From: a virus | Length of the DNA: 38,673 nucleotides | Direction: 5' to 3' (one strand) | Virus record (IMG/VR): IMGVR_UViG_3300033182_001307 | Coordinates: 1 to 38,673 of that record | Shown here: one piece after another, positions 31,899 through 38,673 of the stretch | How positions within the stretch are numbered: the stretch's first letter is position 1 | Layout of the letters: each line of letters starts with the position of its first letter | Position numbers and translations under genes: made by a program | Notes under the pieces: generated by a model | What the model saw: the letters and a program-made list of their open reading frames with translations, nothing else | What the model was told of the DNA's origin: nothing | Databases searched by the model: none

Positions 31899-33611
31899 AT
31901 GAGCAATGAAAAAGCTTTAGAGAAAATCGGCAATAAGTACCTCTGCATGGTTTCCGGACAGAAACGGATGGAACCGTGTGACGGGTGCTCCAATCCCAAG
32001 GGCTGCTTGTCACGAGCCATGCAGTACAAGGAGACGGAAGAGATGGATCAGCAGGAAGAAAAGGCAATCCTGAAGGTAAGCGCTGACGGTGATGTCGTCT
32101 CCTGCGCCAAAGACGTGGAAGCCAAAGAGTGTGGCTACAAGGCCGGAAAGGTCTGTGGCGCTTGCGGCGCCATGGCTGTTCAGTCCAAGGATTCCGAAGA
32201 TGTCGAAAGCGATGTCGATGAGTCCGAAATCGACAAGAAGGCGATGCCGATGGCTGTCGGCGCCGACATGCCTGAAGACGAAGACGATGAAGACGATGAA
32301 GACGAGGACGAAGAGGACGACGAAGAGTCCGACGAGATGGCTATGAAGAAGAAGGCCATGGCTGGTGCTTCCGGCGAAGTCGTCGAGATGGAGGAAGAGG
32401 ACGACGACGAGGACGAAGAGGACGACGAAGAGTCCGACGAAGAGTCCGACGAGATGGCTATGAAGAAGAAGGCCATGAAGCCCGAGATGTCCGACGATGA
32501 CGAGGACATGGAGGACGAAGAGGAAGAGGAAGAGGAAGAGGAAGAGGAAGAGGACGCTGAGCCTTCAGGCGGGATGGCTATGAAGCCGACCATCGAAGGC
32601 CGCAACCGCGCCATCAAGCGTGTCGCCGGCAAGAAGTCGGTCGAGATGGACCTCGACGATTCCTACATCTGCCAGTTCGAGCGCAAGGCCTACCCGAATA
32701 GCCGCGAAGTTTGCGCGAACTGTCCGGGCGGCTGCGTCGCGGAGCAGGGCATGCCGGGAATCGCCGATGTTGAAGGCATGGCGCTCGACATGTTCGGCGG
32801 CAAGGTTCTCGCCTCCGGTTACACCGGCACCGAGGAAGACGACTTCGGCAACTTGTTCGTCGTTGACATCATGTCCAAGGACGGCCACGCGATCGAAATC
32901 ATCGCTGATGGCGACACCGGCGAGCTGCTCAACTTCCACCGACTCAACACTGAGAGCCTCGACGTCGAGCTTTCTCAGAAGTCACTCGAAGGTGGCGCCG
33001 AACTGCAGCCCAAGTACGTCAGCGTCAAAGTTGCCGAGGAAATTGCTCTCAGCGTTGTTGAGAACGAGATCGACACAAAGGGTCTTGTCGTTCAGGCTGA
33101 CTCCGACATTTTCGAGGGCTTTGACTCTTGGGTGTTCGAAATCGACGCGGTCAACGGCAAGTCGTACGACGTGTACGTCGCTTTGGACGGCCACGTCCTC
33201 GGCTACGACGAATACGACCAGTCCGAGGCCGAGGACATTGAGGCTGAGGCTGCCGAGCTTGCCTTGAAGCGCGCCTACTCGGATGAGCAGCGCGATGAGA
33301 TGGCGAAAGGCGGTATGGCTCTCCCTGATGGCTCCTACCCGATCAAGGACGAGACTGACCTCCGCAACGCCATTCAGGCATACGGCCGAGCAAAGGACAA
33401 AGAGGCAGCGAAGCGTCACATCATGAAGCGCGCCATGGATCTCGGCAAAGAAGAACTCATTCCGATGAACTGGGTTCCGAAGAAGGATCAGGACACCGCG
33501 AAGCGTGAAGAGGCGGCTGAGAAAGCCGACAATGAGCAGGCACGCTTACTCAAAGACCTTCTCGAGTTTGAGATGCTGACTGCCGAAGAGGATCTCGACA
33601 AGTTCCTCTGA
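31899..33611 (+). CDS. Cys-cluster, acidic, PepSY-like head-region protein
   Basis: The 570-residue protein has an unusual build. Three Cys clusters occur: C16-C27-C30-C36, C69-C78-C86-C89 and C258-C272-C275-C279. Each has a CxxC core and would fit metal binding. Residues about 98-223 are an extreme Asp/Glu tract interrupted by MAMKKKAM segments. Two PepSY-like units follow (about 290-350 and 370-440, for example FVVDIMSKDGHAIEIIADGDTGELL and FEIDAVNGKSYDVYVALDG). The end (MALPDGSYPIKDETDLRNAIQAYG, about 473-496) resembles a small domain in other phage head proteins. There is no good ribosome site at ATG 31899; an internal ATG at 32043 has AAGGAG but would lose the first Cys cluster. It sits where scaffold or capsid genes are expected. 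The function is unknown. Confidence 0.6.
   Translation: MSNEKALEKIGNKYLCMVSGQKRMEPCDGCSNPKGCLSRAMQYKETEEMDQQEEKAILKVSADGDVVSCAKDVEAKECGYKAGKVCGACGAMAVQSKDSEDVESDVDESEIDKKAMPMAVGADMPEDEDDEDDEDEDEEDDEESDEMAMKKKAMAGASGEVVEMEEEDDDEDEEDDEESDEESDEMAMKKKAMKPEMSDDDEDMEDEEEEEEEEEEEEDAEPSGGMAMKPTIEGRNRAIKRVAGKKSVEMDLDDSYICQFERKAYPNSREVCANCPGGCVAEQGMPGIADVEGMALDMFGGKVLASGYTGTEEDDFGNLFVVDIMSKDGHAIEIIADGDTGELLNFHRLNTESLDVELSQKSLEGGAELQPKYVSVKVAEEIALSVVENEIDTKGLVVQADSDIFEGFDSWVFEIDAVNGKSYDVYVALDGHVLGYDEYDQSEAEDIEAEAAELALKRAYSDEQRDEMAKGGMALPDGSYPIKDETDLRNAIQAYGRAKDKEAAKRHIMKRAMDLGKEELIPMNWVPKKDQDTAKREEAAEKADNEQARLLKDLLEFEMLTAEEDLDKFL
32301..32477 (+). repeat. Direct repeats encoding acidic tract plus MAMKKKAM
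   Basis: A 60-base unit (32301-32360) recurs at 32406-32477 with an extra 12-base internal duplication (the coding repeat of E-E-S-D). Both units end in the same bases for MAMKKKAM. Further GAG/GAA triplet repeats lie at 32516-32553. The repeats stay in frame and vary the acid tract's length. Confidence 0.8.
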
Positions 33612-33658
33612 TGCGAACCCCACATTTTGTGGGGGTAACAGAAAGATTGTCGCAGTGA
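33611..33658 (+). other. Possible 15-codon coupling ORF with hairpin
   Basis: A short frame (MRTPHFVGVTERLSQ) starts in a TGATG overlap with the preceding stop and ends in a GTGA overlap with the following gene start. A perfect 7-base stem with a 3-base loop (CCCCACA and TGTGGGG, 33618-33634) lies within it and has no U tract, so it is not a normal terminator. The arrangement could carry ribosomes across the gap. Chance is not excluded. Confidence 0.25.
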
Positions 33659-33948
33659 AAAGAGTAGAAGCGGCTGCCCGCGTTGCTAGCAGGTTGAACT
33701 GGAACGCTGGTGTTCGCTCCGCTCCGAGCCGCAATCGGCCACTGCGGGAACACAGTTATGCGAAATCACGGCAGCAGCTTGGGCACATCGGATACGAAAA
33801 CCGTCCGCAGGAGCTGGTGAAGAGTGTTCGCTTTAATACGTACGACGACACTGAAATCGGCAAGCTTCGCAAAAAGTTTGCCGATTCTCGGACTCGTTTG
33901 TATCAACGTTTGAGCGCGACGCCAGAGAACAATTGCGGATGCGGGTGA
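33655..33948 (+). CDS. Small basic protein ending in Cys-Gly repeat
   Basis: The 97-residue product starts with GTG 33655 in a GTGA overlap with the 15-codon frame. It is rich in Arg/Asn/Ser and ends N-N-C-G-C-G. The middle holds HSYAKSRQQLGHIGYENRPQ and IGKLRKKFADSRTRLYQRL. No domain is known to me. There is no clear ribosome site, which supports coupling. It lies between the Cys-cluster protein and a 204-residue protein that also ends with Cys-Gly repeats. Confidence 0.6.
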   Translation: MKRVEAAARVASRLNWNAGVRSAPSRNRPLREHSYAKSRQQLGHIGYENRPQELVKSVRFNTYDDTEIGKLRKKFADSRTRLYQRLSATPENNCGCG

Positions 33949-33952
33949 GGAC

Positions 33953-34567
33953 ATGATGGACGAAAACATCGAAGAAAAAGCCAAGATGCCTCCGCAGCTG
34001 GAATCGGTTCTTGACCTTCCGCAAGAGCGCATCACCGGTGACCTTCTTCGTGGTTATGGTCCGCGTCGCGGCAACCTAGAGCGCCTTCTTCGCTATTGGC
34101 GTCCGATCATGCGGAAGCCGGGCGGGTTCCGCAGGTGCCGTCTGATCCTTGCCGATCATCCCGAGCTGTACCCGTTGGAGCGGCTGTGCGCGTGGCTACA
34201 CCACGAGACCACGGGGTTGTGGCCGAACGAGGGCTGCCACCATCCGGGCATGAAGAACTGCCGCGGAAAGATTCGTAAAGGCACTCGCGGTTCTCTTTGG
34301 ACTGACAAAGAGTGGGAGCGTCGTTTAGCTCGACGTTTCCGTCGCGGCAAGAAGGATGCCGATGCGGGTGTGCCGGATTTTGTTGTCACCGAGGCTGATT
34401 GGGATCATGCCAACAAGGTGATGGCTGATTTTGTTGCTCTGGAACCGGGCTTCATGAAGTATCTGCGTGACGACGATATGTGGGTGCATGAAGGTCAGGA
34501 CGAGAGTGGCAATTGGGTGGAGCACGGTCGCATGAAGGGCGACGGTGACTGCGGCTGCGGTTGTTGA
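33953..34567 (+). CDS. Hypothetical head-region protein ending in CGCGC
   Basis: The 204-residue protein could start at ATG 33953 or the following ATG at 33956, which has better spacing to the GAGG sequence. It is basic and rich in Arg, Trp and His (GYGPRRGNLERLLRYWRPIMRKPGGFRRCR, about 34-63). It has HHETTGLWPNEGCHHPGMKNCRG (about 82-104) and ends DCGCGC. The His/Cys density suggests metal or nucleic-acid binding. Its end overlaps closely the next gene (TGAGATG). No family is recognised; it may be a head or ejected protein. Confidence 0.6.
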   Translation: MMDENIEEKAKMPPQLESVLDLPQERITGDLLRGYGPRRGNLERLLRYWRPIMRKPGGFRRCRLILADHPELYPLERLCAWLHHETTGLWPNEGCHHPGMKNCRGKIRKGTRGSLWTDKEWERRLARRFRRGKKDADAGVPDFVVTEADWDHANKVMADFVALEPGFMKYLRDDDMWVHEGQDESGNWVEHGRMKGDGDCGCGC

Positions 34568-34568
34568 G

Positions 34569-36611
34569 ATGACTCGTCCGATTCGCACGTCGTTTGTCCG
34601 GCATCGTCTTGATGTTGTTGGGCCTCGTCCTGCCGATCTTTTTTATGCTCCATTGGACGGTTCTGACGAGTTGCTCAGATACAAAGGCATGTTGTATCGC
34701 AGCGGTGTGCTGAAGAACAGTCGAGAAAAGGTTGTTGGTTCGATCGGTTCAAGTAGTCGTGCCGGTCAGGCTGCTCAGGCTGTCGGCTCCACGATTCTTC
34801 CCGGCAACATCAGTCCTATTCGCAGCCCTATTCGTTCTGGGATTGCTCGTGCGTTGACGCCGGGTGGTGGTTCTGGCCGTGGCCGCGTGTCGGGGAAACC
34901 TGAACGTGGCTATCGGTGCCCTGAGGGTTTCCAGTTTGGTGGTCGTTTCACGGACGCGAATTTTTCTACGTGTGGTAAGCAGCTGTTTGATATTCCTTCG
35001 TTTCGTGAAACTTTGGCTCAAGCTCTTTTTAGAACACGTGCTTTTCGTTCTCCGTCGGTTGATCTTGGTGACGGTGGTGGATCTCAGGTTTTGTCTGCTG
35101 CTGCTGACGAGCAGCAGGTTCAGTTGATGACTCGACGGTCTGCGAATGTTCCTCAGGTTGGCGCGTCTGATGCGAAGGCTCGGTCGGCTTCGATCGACAA
35201 GGCTGTTTCGGCAGCCGCTAACCAAGATGCCGCTTCTGCCGTGTTGGTTCGTCGCGATGGCTATGTGATGGTGCCGGTGGTGTCCGCCGAGGAATTGCGT
35301 GGTGTGCCGGATAACCGAAACATGGAGGAGGCTGCGTGGGTGCAGTCTGTTCGTGAGGCTGATGCTATTGGCCGGGATGAGCTGGGCTTTTTAAGTAACA
35401 CTGGCGTCACCACTTTGGTTTATGTGGCCCCAAATGGTGTAAAATTGAGTTTAGATCGCAAGCGTGATCTTTCGACAGGTGAACGCCGCCAGCTGGGTAA
35501 GGACGTAAATACTGCGGCGGATTTGGACGTTGACGCGGATCCGGCTGCGCGTCTCAAATTCCTAGCCGAAGAGTCCGGCGGCGCCCTTGAATTCTCGCAG
35601 GATTTCGGCGACGTCAAAAACCCTGAAAAGGTTGAGACTTCTGGCGATGGTGAGGGGAAACCGAGGTGGGTGGTCGATGCTTTCATCAATCCTCCAGACG
35701 AGCGAACCGAGAGCGCTGCAGAACTTGACGAGGACGAGATTGCCGGCGAAGAGCCTGATGCTGACGCTGGTGTTGCTCCTACTTCTCTTGAACGAATTAC
35801 GTCGGTCAAAGAAGGCGTGGAACACTTGCGGAAGGGTGGCCTTTTGGCGGATCTCTCTCCGGCGATTGTTATTGAGGCTTTGAGGCGTGCCGACAACTAT
35901 GAGGAACGGGAGCTTCGGGAGAATCTGACCATGTTTGAGTCAGAGGATGGGCGTCGTGTCATCCTGAAGGAAAACGGTCCCGATTTTGAGCATATGAGTG
36001 CTCACTTCACGTCTGAGTTGTTGCGCGAGTTTGGCGTGCAGGCGCCTGCCGTAAAATTTGCCGGCGAAGGTGATGATAAGCCGTTTGTGTATCGATCGCC
36101 GGATCAGGTGATTGAAGATGCGGAAGTTAACCGTGATCTTGGTCCTGATGATTTGCCGGGAGAAATCATTCTTGGAACTCAGATGGCTGACTGGCTGTCT
36201 GATACTCGCGATCGAAGCTCGGCGTCAATTCTTGGTGTCGAGTCGCAGGGCAACGTTGACGGTGTTGTGACGATTGGGCCGCAGGCGACTGGTATCGGGC
36301 TTAACGAGAATGAGTTGACTCGCCGCAGAAATATCGGGCCAGAGGATTTCTTCGAAGATACAACGGAGGCTTACGGGCGCGATTTTTCTCAGGAAGAGGA
36401 TCGTGAGTTGATGCTGCAAGTTGTGGATGCTTTGCTGGCTCGGGCACGAGACTTTGACTTTGCTCTTTACCGCGAGAAACTTTCTATTGACGGTAGACTT
36501 AGTGATGGCGAAGAACAACACCTAGCTATTATTGAGCAAATTTTTGAGACGCGTCTTGATTTGCTGGAAGATCAGCGCGACGCAATTCTGCGGATTCTCG
36601 GGTTGTCATGA
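34569..36611 (+). CDS. Large head-region protein with RCPxG-GGR-CG motif and kinase-like region
   Basis: I take ATG 34569, one base after the upstream stop (TGA-G-ATG); a GTG at 34545 overlaps the upstream gene. The 680-residue product has a Gly/Ser/Arg-rich N-terminus, then RCPEGFQFGGRFTD with C117 and C135 (C-x17-C). A middle region with disordered acid stretches follows. Residues about 425-620 look like a degenerate kinase-like or HipA-like fold: VILKE (K near 466), SELLREFGVQAPAVKFAG, FVYRSPDQ, and DTRDRSSASILG (about 545-556) in the place of a catalytic loop. The usual Asn and metal-binding Asp are not clear, so catalysis is doubtful. It overlaps the next gene by ATGA. Confidence 0.5.
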   Translation: MTRPIRTSFVRHRLDVVGPRPADLFYAPLDGSDELLRYKGMLYRSGVLKNSREKVVGSIGSSSRAGQAAQAVGSTILPGNISPIRSPIRSGIARALTPGGGSGRGRVSGKPERGYRCPEGFQFGGRFTDANFSTCGKQLFDIPSFRETLAQALFRTRAFRSPSVDLGDGGGSQVLSAAADEQQVQLMTRRSANVPQVGASDAKARSASIDKAVSAAANQDAASAVLVRRDGYVMVPVVSAEELRGVPDNRNMEEAAWVQSVREADAIGRDELGFLSNTGVTTLVYVAPNGVKLSLDRKRDLSTGERRQLGKDVNTAADLDVDADPAARLKFLAEESGGALEFSQDFGDVKNPEKVETSGDGEGKPRWVVDAFINPPDERTESAAELDEDEIAGEEPDADAGVAPTSLERITSVKEGVEHLRKGGLLADLSPAIVIEALRRADNYEERELRENLTMFESEDGRRVILKENGPDFEHMSAHFTSELLREFGVQAPAVKFAGEGDDKPFVYRSPDQVIEDAEVNRDLGPDDLPGEIILGTQMADWLSDTRDRSSASILGVESQGNVDGVVTIGPQATGIGLNENELTRRRNIGPEDFFEDTTEAYGRDFSQEEDRELMLQVVDALLARARDFDFALYREKLSIDGRLSDGEEQHLAIIEQIFETRLDLLEDQRDAILRILGLS

Positions 36612-38673
36612 GCAAACAAATCACACTCGTTCAAGATGTAATTTCCAAGTACACGCATAGTGTTCTTGTTCACGACGAGAAATCTGTTGCCGCTTTCGGC
36701 GCGACAAAGGGCGCTCAGCGGTGGGCTGGCTGGGCCGACAACAATGTAAAAACGTTAGACGAAGCTGTCAGCAGCCTCGCCGCAAACTTCGCACCCACTC
36801 CTGTGGGTTTGATTAACGCAAAAACCGTTCTGGAAATCAAGCAGGTTCTAGACGCGTCCACATTCGACGACTTCCTGCTTACAATCGACGAAGAAGTTCT
36901 CCGGCCGGATGACATCGAAGGGAAAAGCGCCGACAGCCATCTGATCTCCGGCCGCGTGTCTGGCCGTCGAGGCACGGCAACTCGCTCTGTATTGAATCAG
37001 CCTTTACACACGTTTTCGCCGGATCAGCGGCAAGCAGTTGTTGCTTTCAAAGCGAACCGGTATTGGACAGAGCAAAAGCAAACTGCTCTCGCCGTTGAGG
37101 TCAAGCGTGTTCGTGCCGTGTTCGACAGGAACATCGGGCCGGGTGGCGGATGGCGTTGCCCTGACGGCACCATGTACGGCGGTCGAATCACTGACCGATT
37201 TGGTCGTGGGTGTGGAGGCAGTCTCACTCGACGCATCGGCCGAGCAATCATGCGGGCAGGCAATCAGGCCGTACAGACCGCTACACCGGAACCGACTCGA
37301 CGTTTGCAGCGAGCCGCGCGTCGAGGTGCCCGTCAGGCTATGCGCCTTCGCAATCGGGATGCCCGTCGCGCCCGTCGTGATAAGCGCAACAGGAGAGAAC
37401 GCGAATTCGCACGCGACACGATCAACGAGCTTGTTGAAGATCTTGTCGGTGACTATTTGCCTGCGGACGGTGAGCGCGAGGCAAGCGGCGGTCTTCGCCG
37501 TCCGCGAGACATTGTTGACGCAGTAGCCAAGAAGCGTCGCGCGGAACGGGATGCGGAGAAAGCTCGCGAAAATCAAGAAGCTGCACGGCGGAGAACTCGG
37601 GGACGTCCCCGTCCCGAAACTGAGTCGGAAGAAGATTTTGAGGCGCGACGCCAGCGACGCCGAGAGGTCGAGCAAGAAATTCGTGAAGTTGAACGCCAAA
37701 TAGAAGAAAACAGTCGAAGTTACGAAGAGAATCCGCGAATTGACGGAAACCTCCGCAGACAAGAGCTGCAGAGGCGACTTGACGAACTTCTTTTGGAGCG
37801 CGCGCAGCTTAGCCGACCGCGGCAGAGACGAGACCGAGACGGAGACCGAGGACCGTCTTCTCGTCAAACCCCAAGTCAGGGTGGACGGTCACGTCGCCGC
37901 GGCGCGGAACCTCGTCCTGTTCAACGAGAAAACCGTGCCGGTCGACGCCGTGAAGTTATGGACGGCGACACGGACACGATGCGCAACATCGGTGACCGCA
38001 CGCTGCTCAACGAAATCGAATCTCACGAACGGATTCTGGACAACCCAGACTCTGTTGATGCCGACGAGTTGGCCCGCACCGAAGAGCGTTACCCGAACCT
38101 TCTACGTGAAGCCGTCAACCGCGAGCTGGTAAACCCAGACACCGGTGAAGTAACTGACAAGGGTCGTAAAGCGAAGGACCGTCCACGACGTGCCCGAGTT
38201 GGCGACACACCCGAACAGCAGCCCGGAATGCGTGAGCGTGCTCGCCGCGCCATCCGCCAAACCGTCGAACGACTGATCGGTGACTACATTCCTGCTGCAG
38301 ACGGCGAACCTGCCCGTGGGGGGCGCCGGCAAGTCGGTCGTGATCGTCAGGATGTTGTTGACGAAATTGTGGACCGCGTGTCTGACACCGCAGAGGAAAT
38401 GCTGCGTGATTCGACTGGGCGGGCACGCGAGGGGCGCCGCGAAGATAACCGCAGGCAGCGGCGCAACGAGCCGCGTTCGGAAACTGTTCAGGAACTAGCA
38501 GAACGGGTCGAGCGTCAGATCCGTGAATCGCTTGGCCTGCCGGAGAAAGATCCTGATGCCGCGCCGGGCGACGCGAACGAAGATCGTGACATTGTGGAAG
38601 CAGCACAAACTATCGCTCGTGACATCGATGGCCCGGACGCCACTCCTGCAGATGGCCCGGACGCCACTCCTGC
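36608..38673 (+). CDS. Long Arg-rich coiled-coil protein (cut by window end)
   Basis: An open frame starts at ATG 36608 (ATGA overlap with the upstream stop) and runs off the right edge; 688 complete codons are visible. Residues about 182-207 hold WRCPDGTMYGGRITD with C184 and C202, the same C-x17-C motif as the upstream protein. The rest is Arg-rich with long helices (for example RNRDARRARRDKRNRREREF and EVEQEIREVERQIEE). Two copies of an internal unit occur: near 268-305 (LVGDYLPADGE) and near 545-580 (LIGDYIPAADGE). The end has a DGPDATPA repeat. No family is recognised. The charge suggests nucleic-acid binding inside the capsid. Confidence 0.6.
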   Translation, partial: MSKQITLVQDVISKYTHSVLVHDEKSVAAFGATKGAQRWAGWADNNVKTLDEAVSSLAANFAPTPVGLINAKTVLEIKQVLDASTFDDFLLTIDEEVLRPDDIEGKSADSHLISGRVSGRRGTATRSVLNQPLHTFSPDQRQAVVAFKANRYWTEQKQTALAVEVKRVRAVFDRNIGPGGGWRCPDGTMYGGRITDRFGRGCGGSLTRRIGRAIMRAGNQAVQTATPEPTRRLQRAARRGARQAMRLRNRDARRARRDKRNRREREFARDTINELVEDLVGDYLPADGEREASGGLRRPRDIVDAVAKKRRAERDAEKARENQEAARRRTRGRPRPETESEEDFEARRQRRREVEQEIREVERQIEENSRSYEENPRIDGNLRRQELQRRLDELLLERAQLSRPRQRRDRDGDRGPSSRQTPSQGGRSRRRGAEPRPVQRENRAGRRREVMDGDTDTMRNIGDRTLLNEIESHERILDNPDSVDADELARTEERYPNLLREAVNRELVNPDTGEVTDKGRKAKDRPRRARVGDTPEQQPGMRERARRAIRQTVERLIGDYIPAADGEPARGGRRQVGRDRQDVVDEIVDRVSDTAEEMLRDSTGRAREGRREDNRRQRRNEPRSETVQELAERVERQIRESLGLPEKDPDAAPGDANEDRDIVEAAQTIARDIDGPDATPADGPDATP
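38627..38673 (+). repeat. 24-base tandem repeat at the window end
   Basis: The 24-base unit coding for DGPDATPA occurs at 38627-38650 and again, 23 of 24 bases, at 38651-38673. It keeps the reading frame of the gene at 36608. The window stops within the second copy, so the number of copies is unknown. Confidence 0.85.

Noticed and set aside
32301-32553. CRISPR-like repeats
   Set aside because: The repeats are coding, unequal in length and lack unique spacers.
32180-32632. Ser-rich 150-codon frame on the minus strand
   Set aside because: It is the complement of the Asp/Glu repeat codons; poly-Ser is the expected artefact.
33618-33634. Terminator after the Cys-cluster gene
   Set aside because: The hairpin is perfect but no U tract follows.
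37004-37867. 287-codon frame on the minus strand
   Set aside because: It is antisense to the Arg-rich gene at 36608-38673, which has an ATGA overlap with its neighbour and a motif shared with it. The antisense product has no recognisable domain.
1-38673. tRNA or rRNA genes
   Set aside because: No cloverleaf-like sequence with a T-loop GTTCRA was seen in the few gaps; nearly all bases are coding.

Overview
This window is part of a contractile-tailed (myovirus-type) double-stranded DNA phage genome. The likely host is an actinobacterium. The phage call is firm: the window has a terminase large subunit, a portal, a prohead protease, a tail sheath, a tail tube, a frameshifted tail assembly chaperone, a 1388-residue tape measure, and a full P2/T4-like baseplate (hub, OB-fold spike, gp25/W, J and I). 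The host call is inference. It rests on the N-terminal CRCxxC leader of the gene at 19635-20210, on the overall GC-rich codon use, and on gene types that I remember from actinobacteriophages. There is no integrase, DNA polymerase, tRNA gene or recognisable major capsid gene here, and both window ends cut through genes.

Layout. (1) 1-16441, minus strand: the neck and tail module, transcribed right to left. The order is connector, gpS/gp10-like, tail completion, sheath, tube, chaperone, tape measure, baseplate genes, a small holin-like membrane protein, fibre genes. Intrinsic terminators lie at 549-592 and 12656-12684, and candidate promoters lie at about 516, 14677 and 16478. (2) 16511-21167, minus strand: an accessory operon behind a near-consensus promoter (TTGTCA, 17 bases, TAAAAT). 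It encodes a histone-deacetylase-like zinc hydrolase, an HTH protein, a PAPS-reductase-like PP-loop enzyme, a ParB-like protein, a doubtful 88-codon ORF and a glycosyltransferase. The first four genes are chained by 4-base GTGA/ATGA overlaps. The PP-loop and ParB-like pair resembles IbrA/IbrB. (3) 21170-26251, minus strand: recombination and early genes. These are a second ParB-like protein, a coiled-coil protein, a RuvC resolvase, a LexA-type DNA-binding domain, an HNH endonuclease, a Cas4/RecB-like nuclease, a Rad52-type annealing protein and several unknowns. (4) 26278-27582: terminase on the minus strand. (5) 27663-38673, plus strand: the head module, starting at a divergent regulatory gap. 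It holds a 50-residue membrane protein, a portal-MuF fusion, a prohead protease with long extra domains, and then unusual head-region proteins rich in Cys-Gly clusters, acidic tracts, PepSY-like domains and a shared Cys motif.

How it fits together. Rad52-like protein, Cas4-like nuclease, RuvC and HNH would process and package replicating DNA together with TerL. The plus-strand head genes build the procapsid. The minus-strand neck and tail genes build a contractile tail whose tape measure ends in a peptidoglycan-peptidase-like domain. The accessory operon looks like a metabolic or macromolecule-modifying cassette. Its joint function is unknown, and it is the strongest candidate here for an undescribed system. 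The second candidate is the run of cysteine-rich head-region genes.
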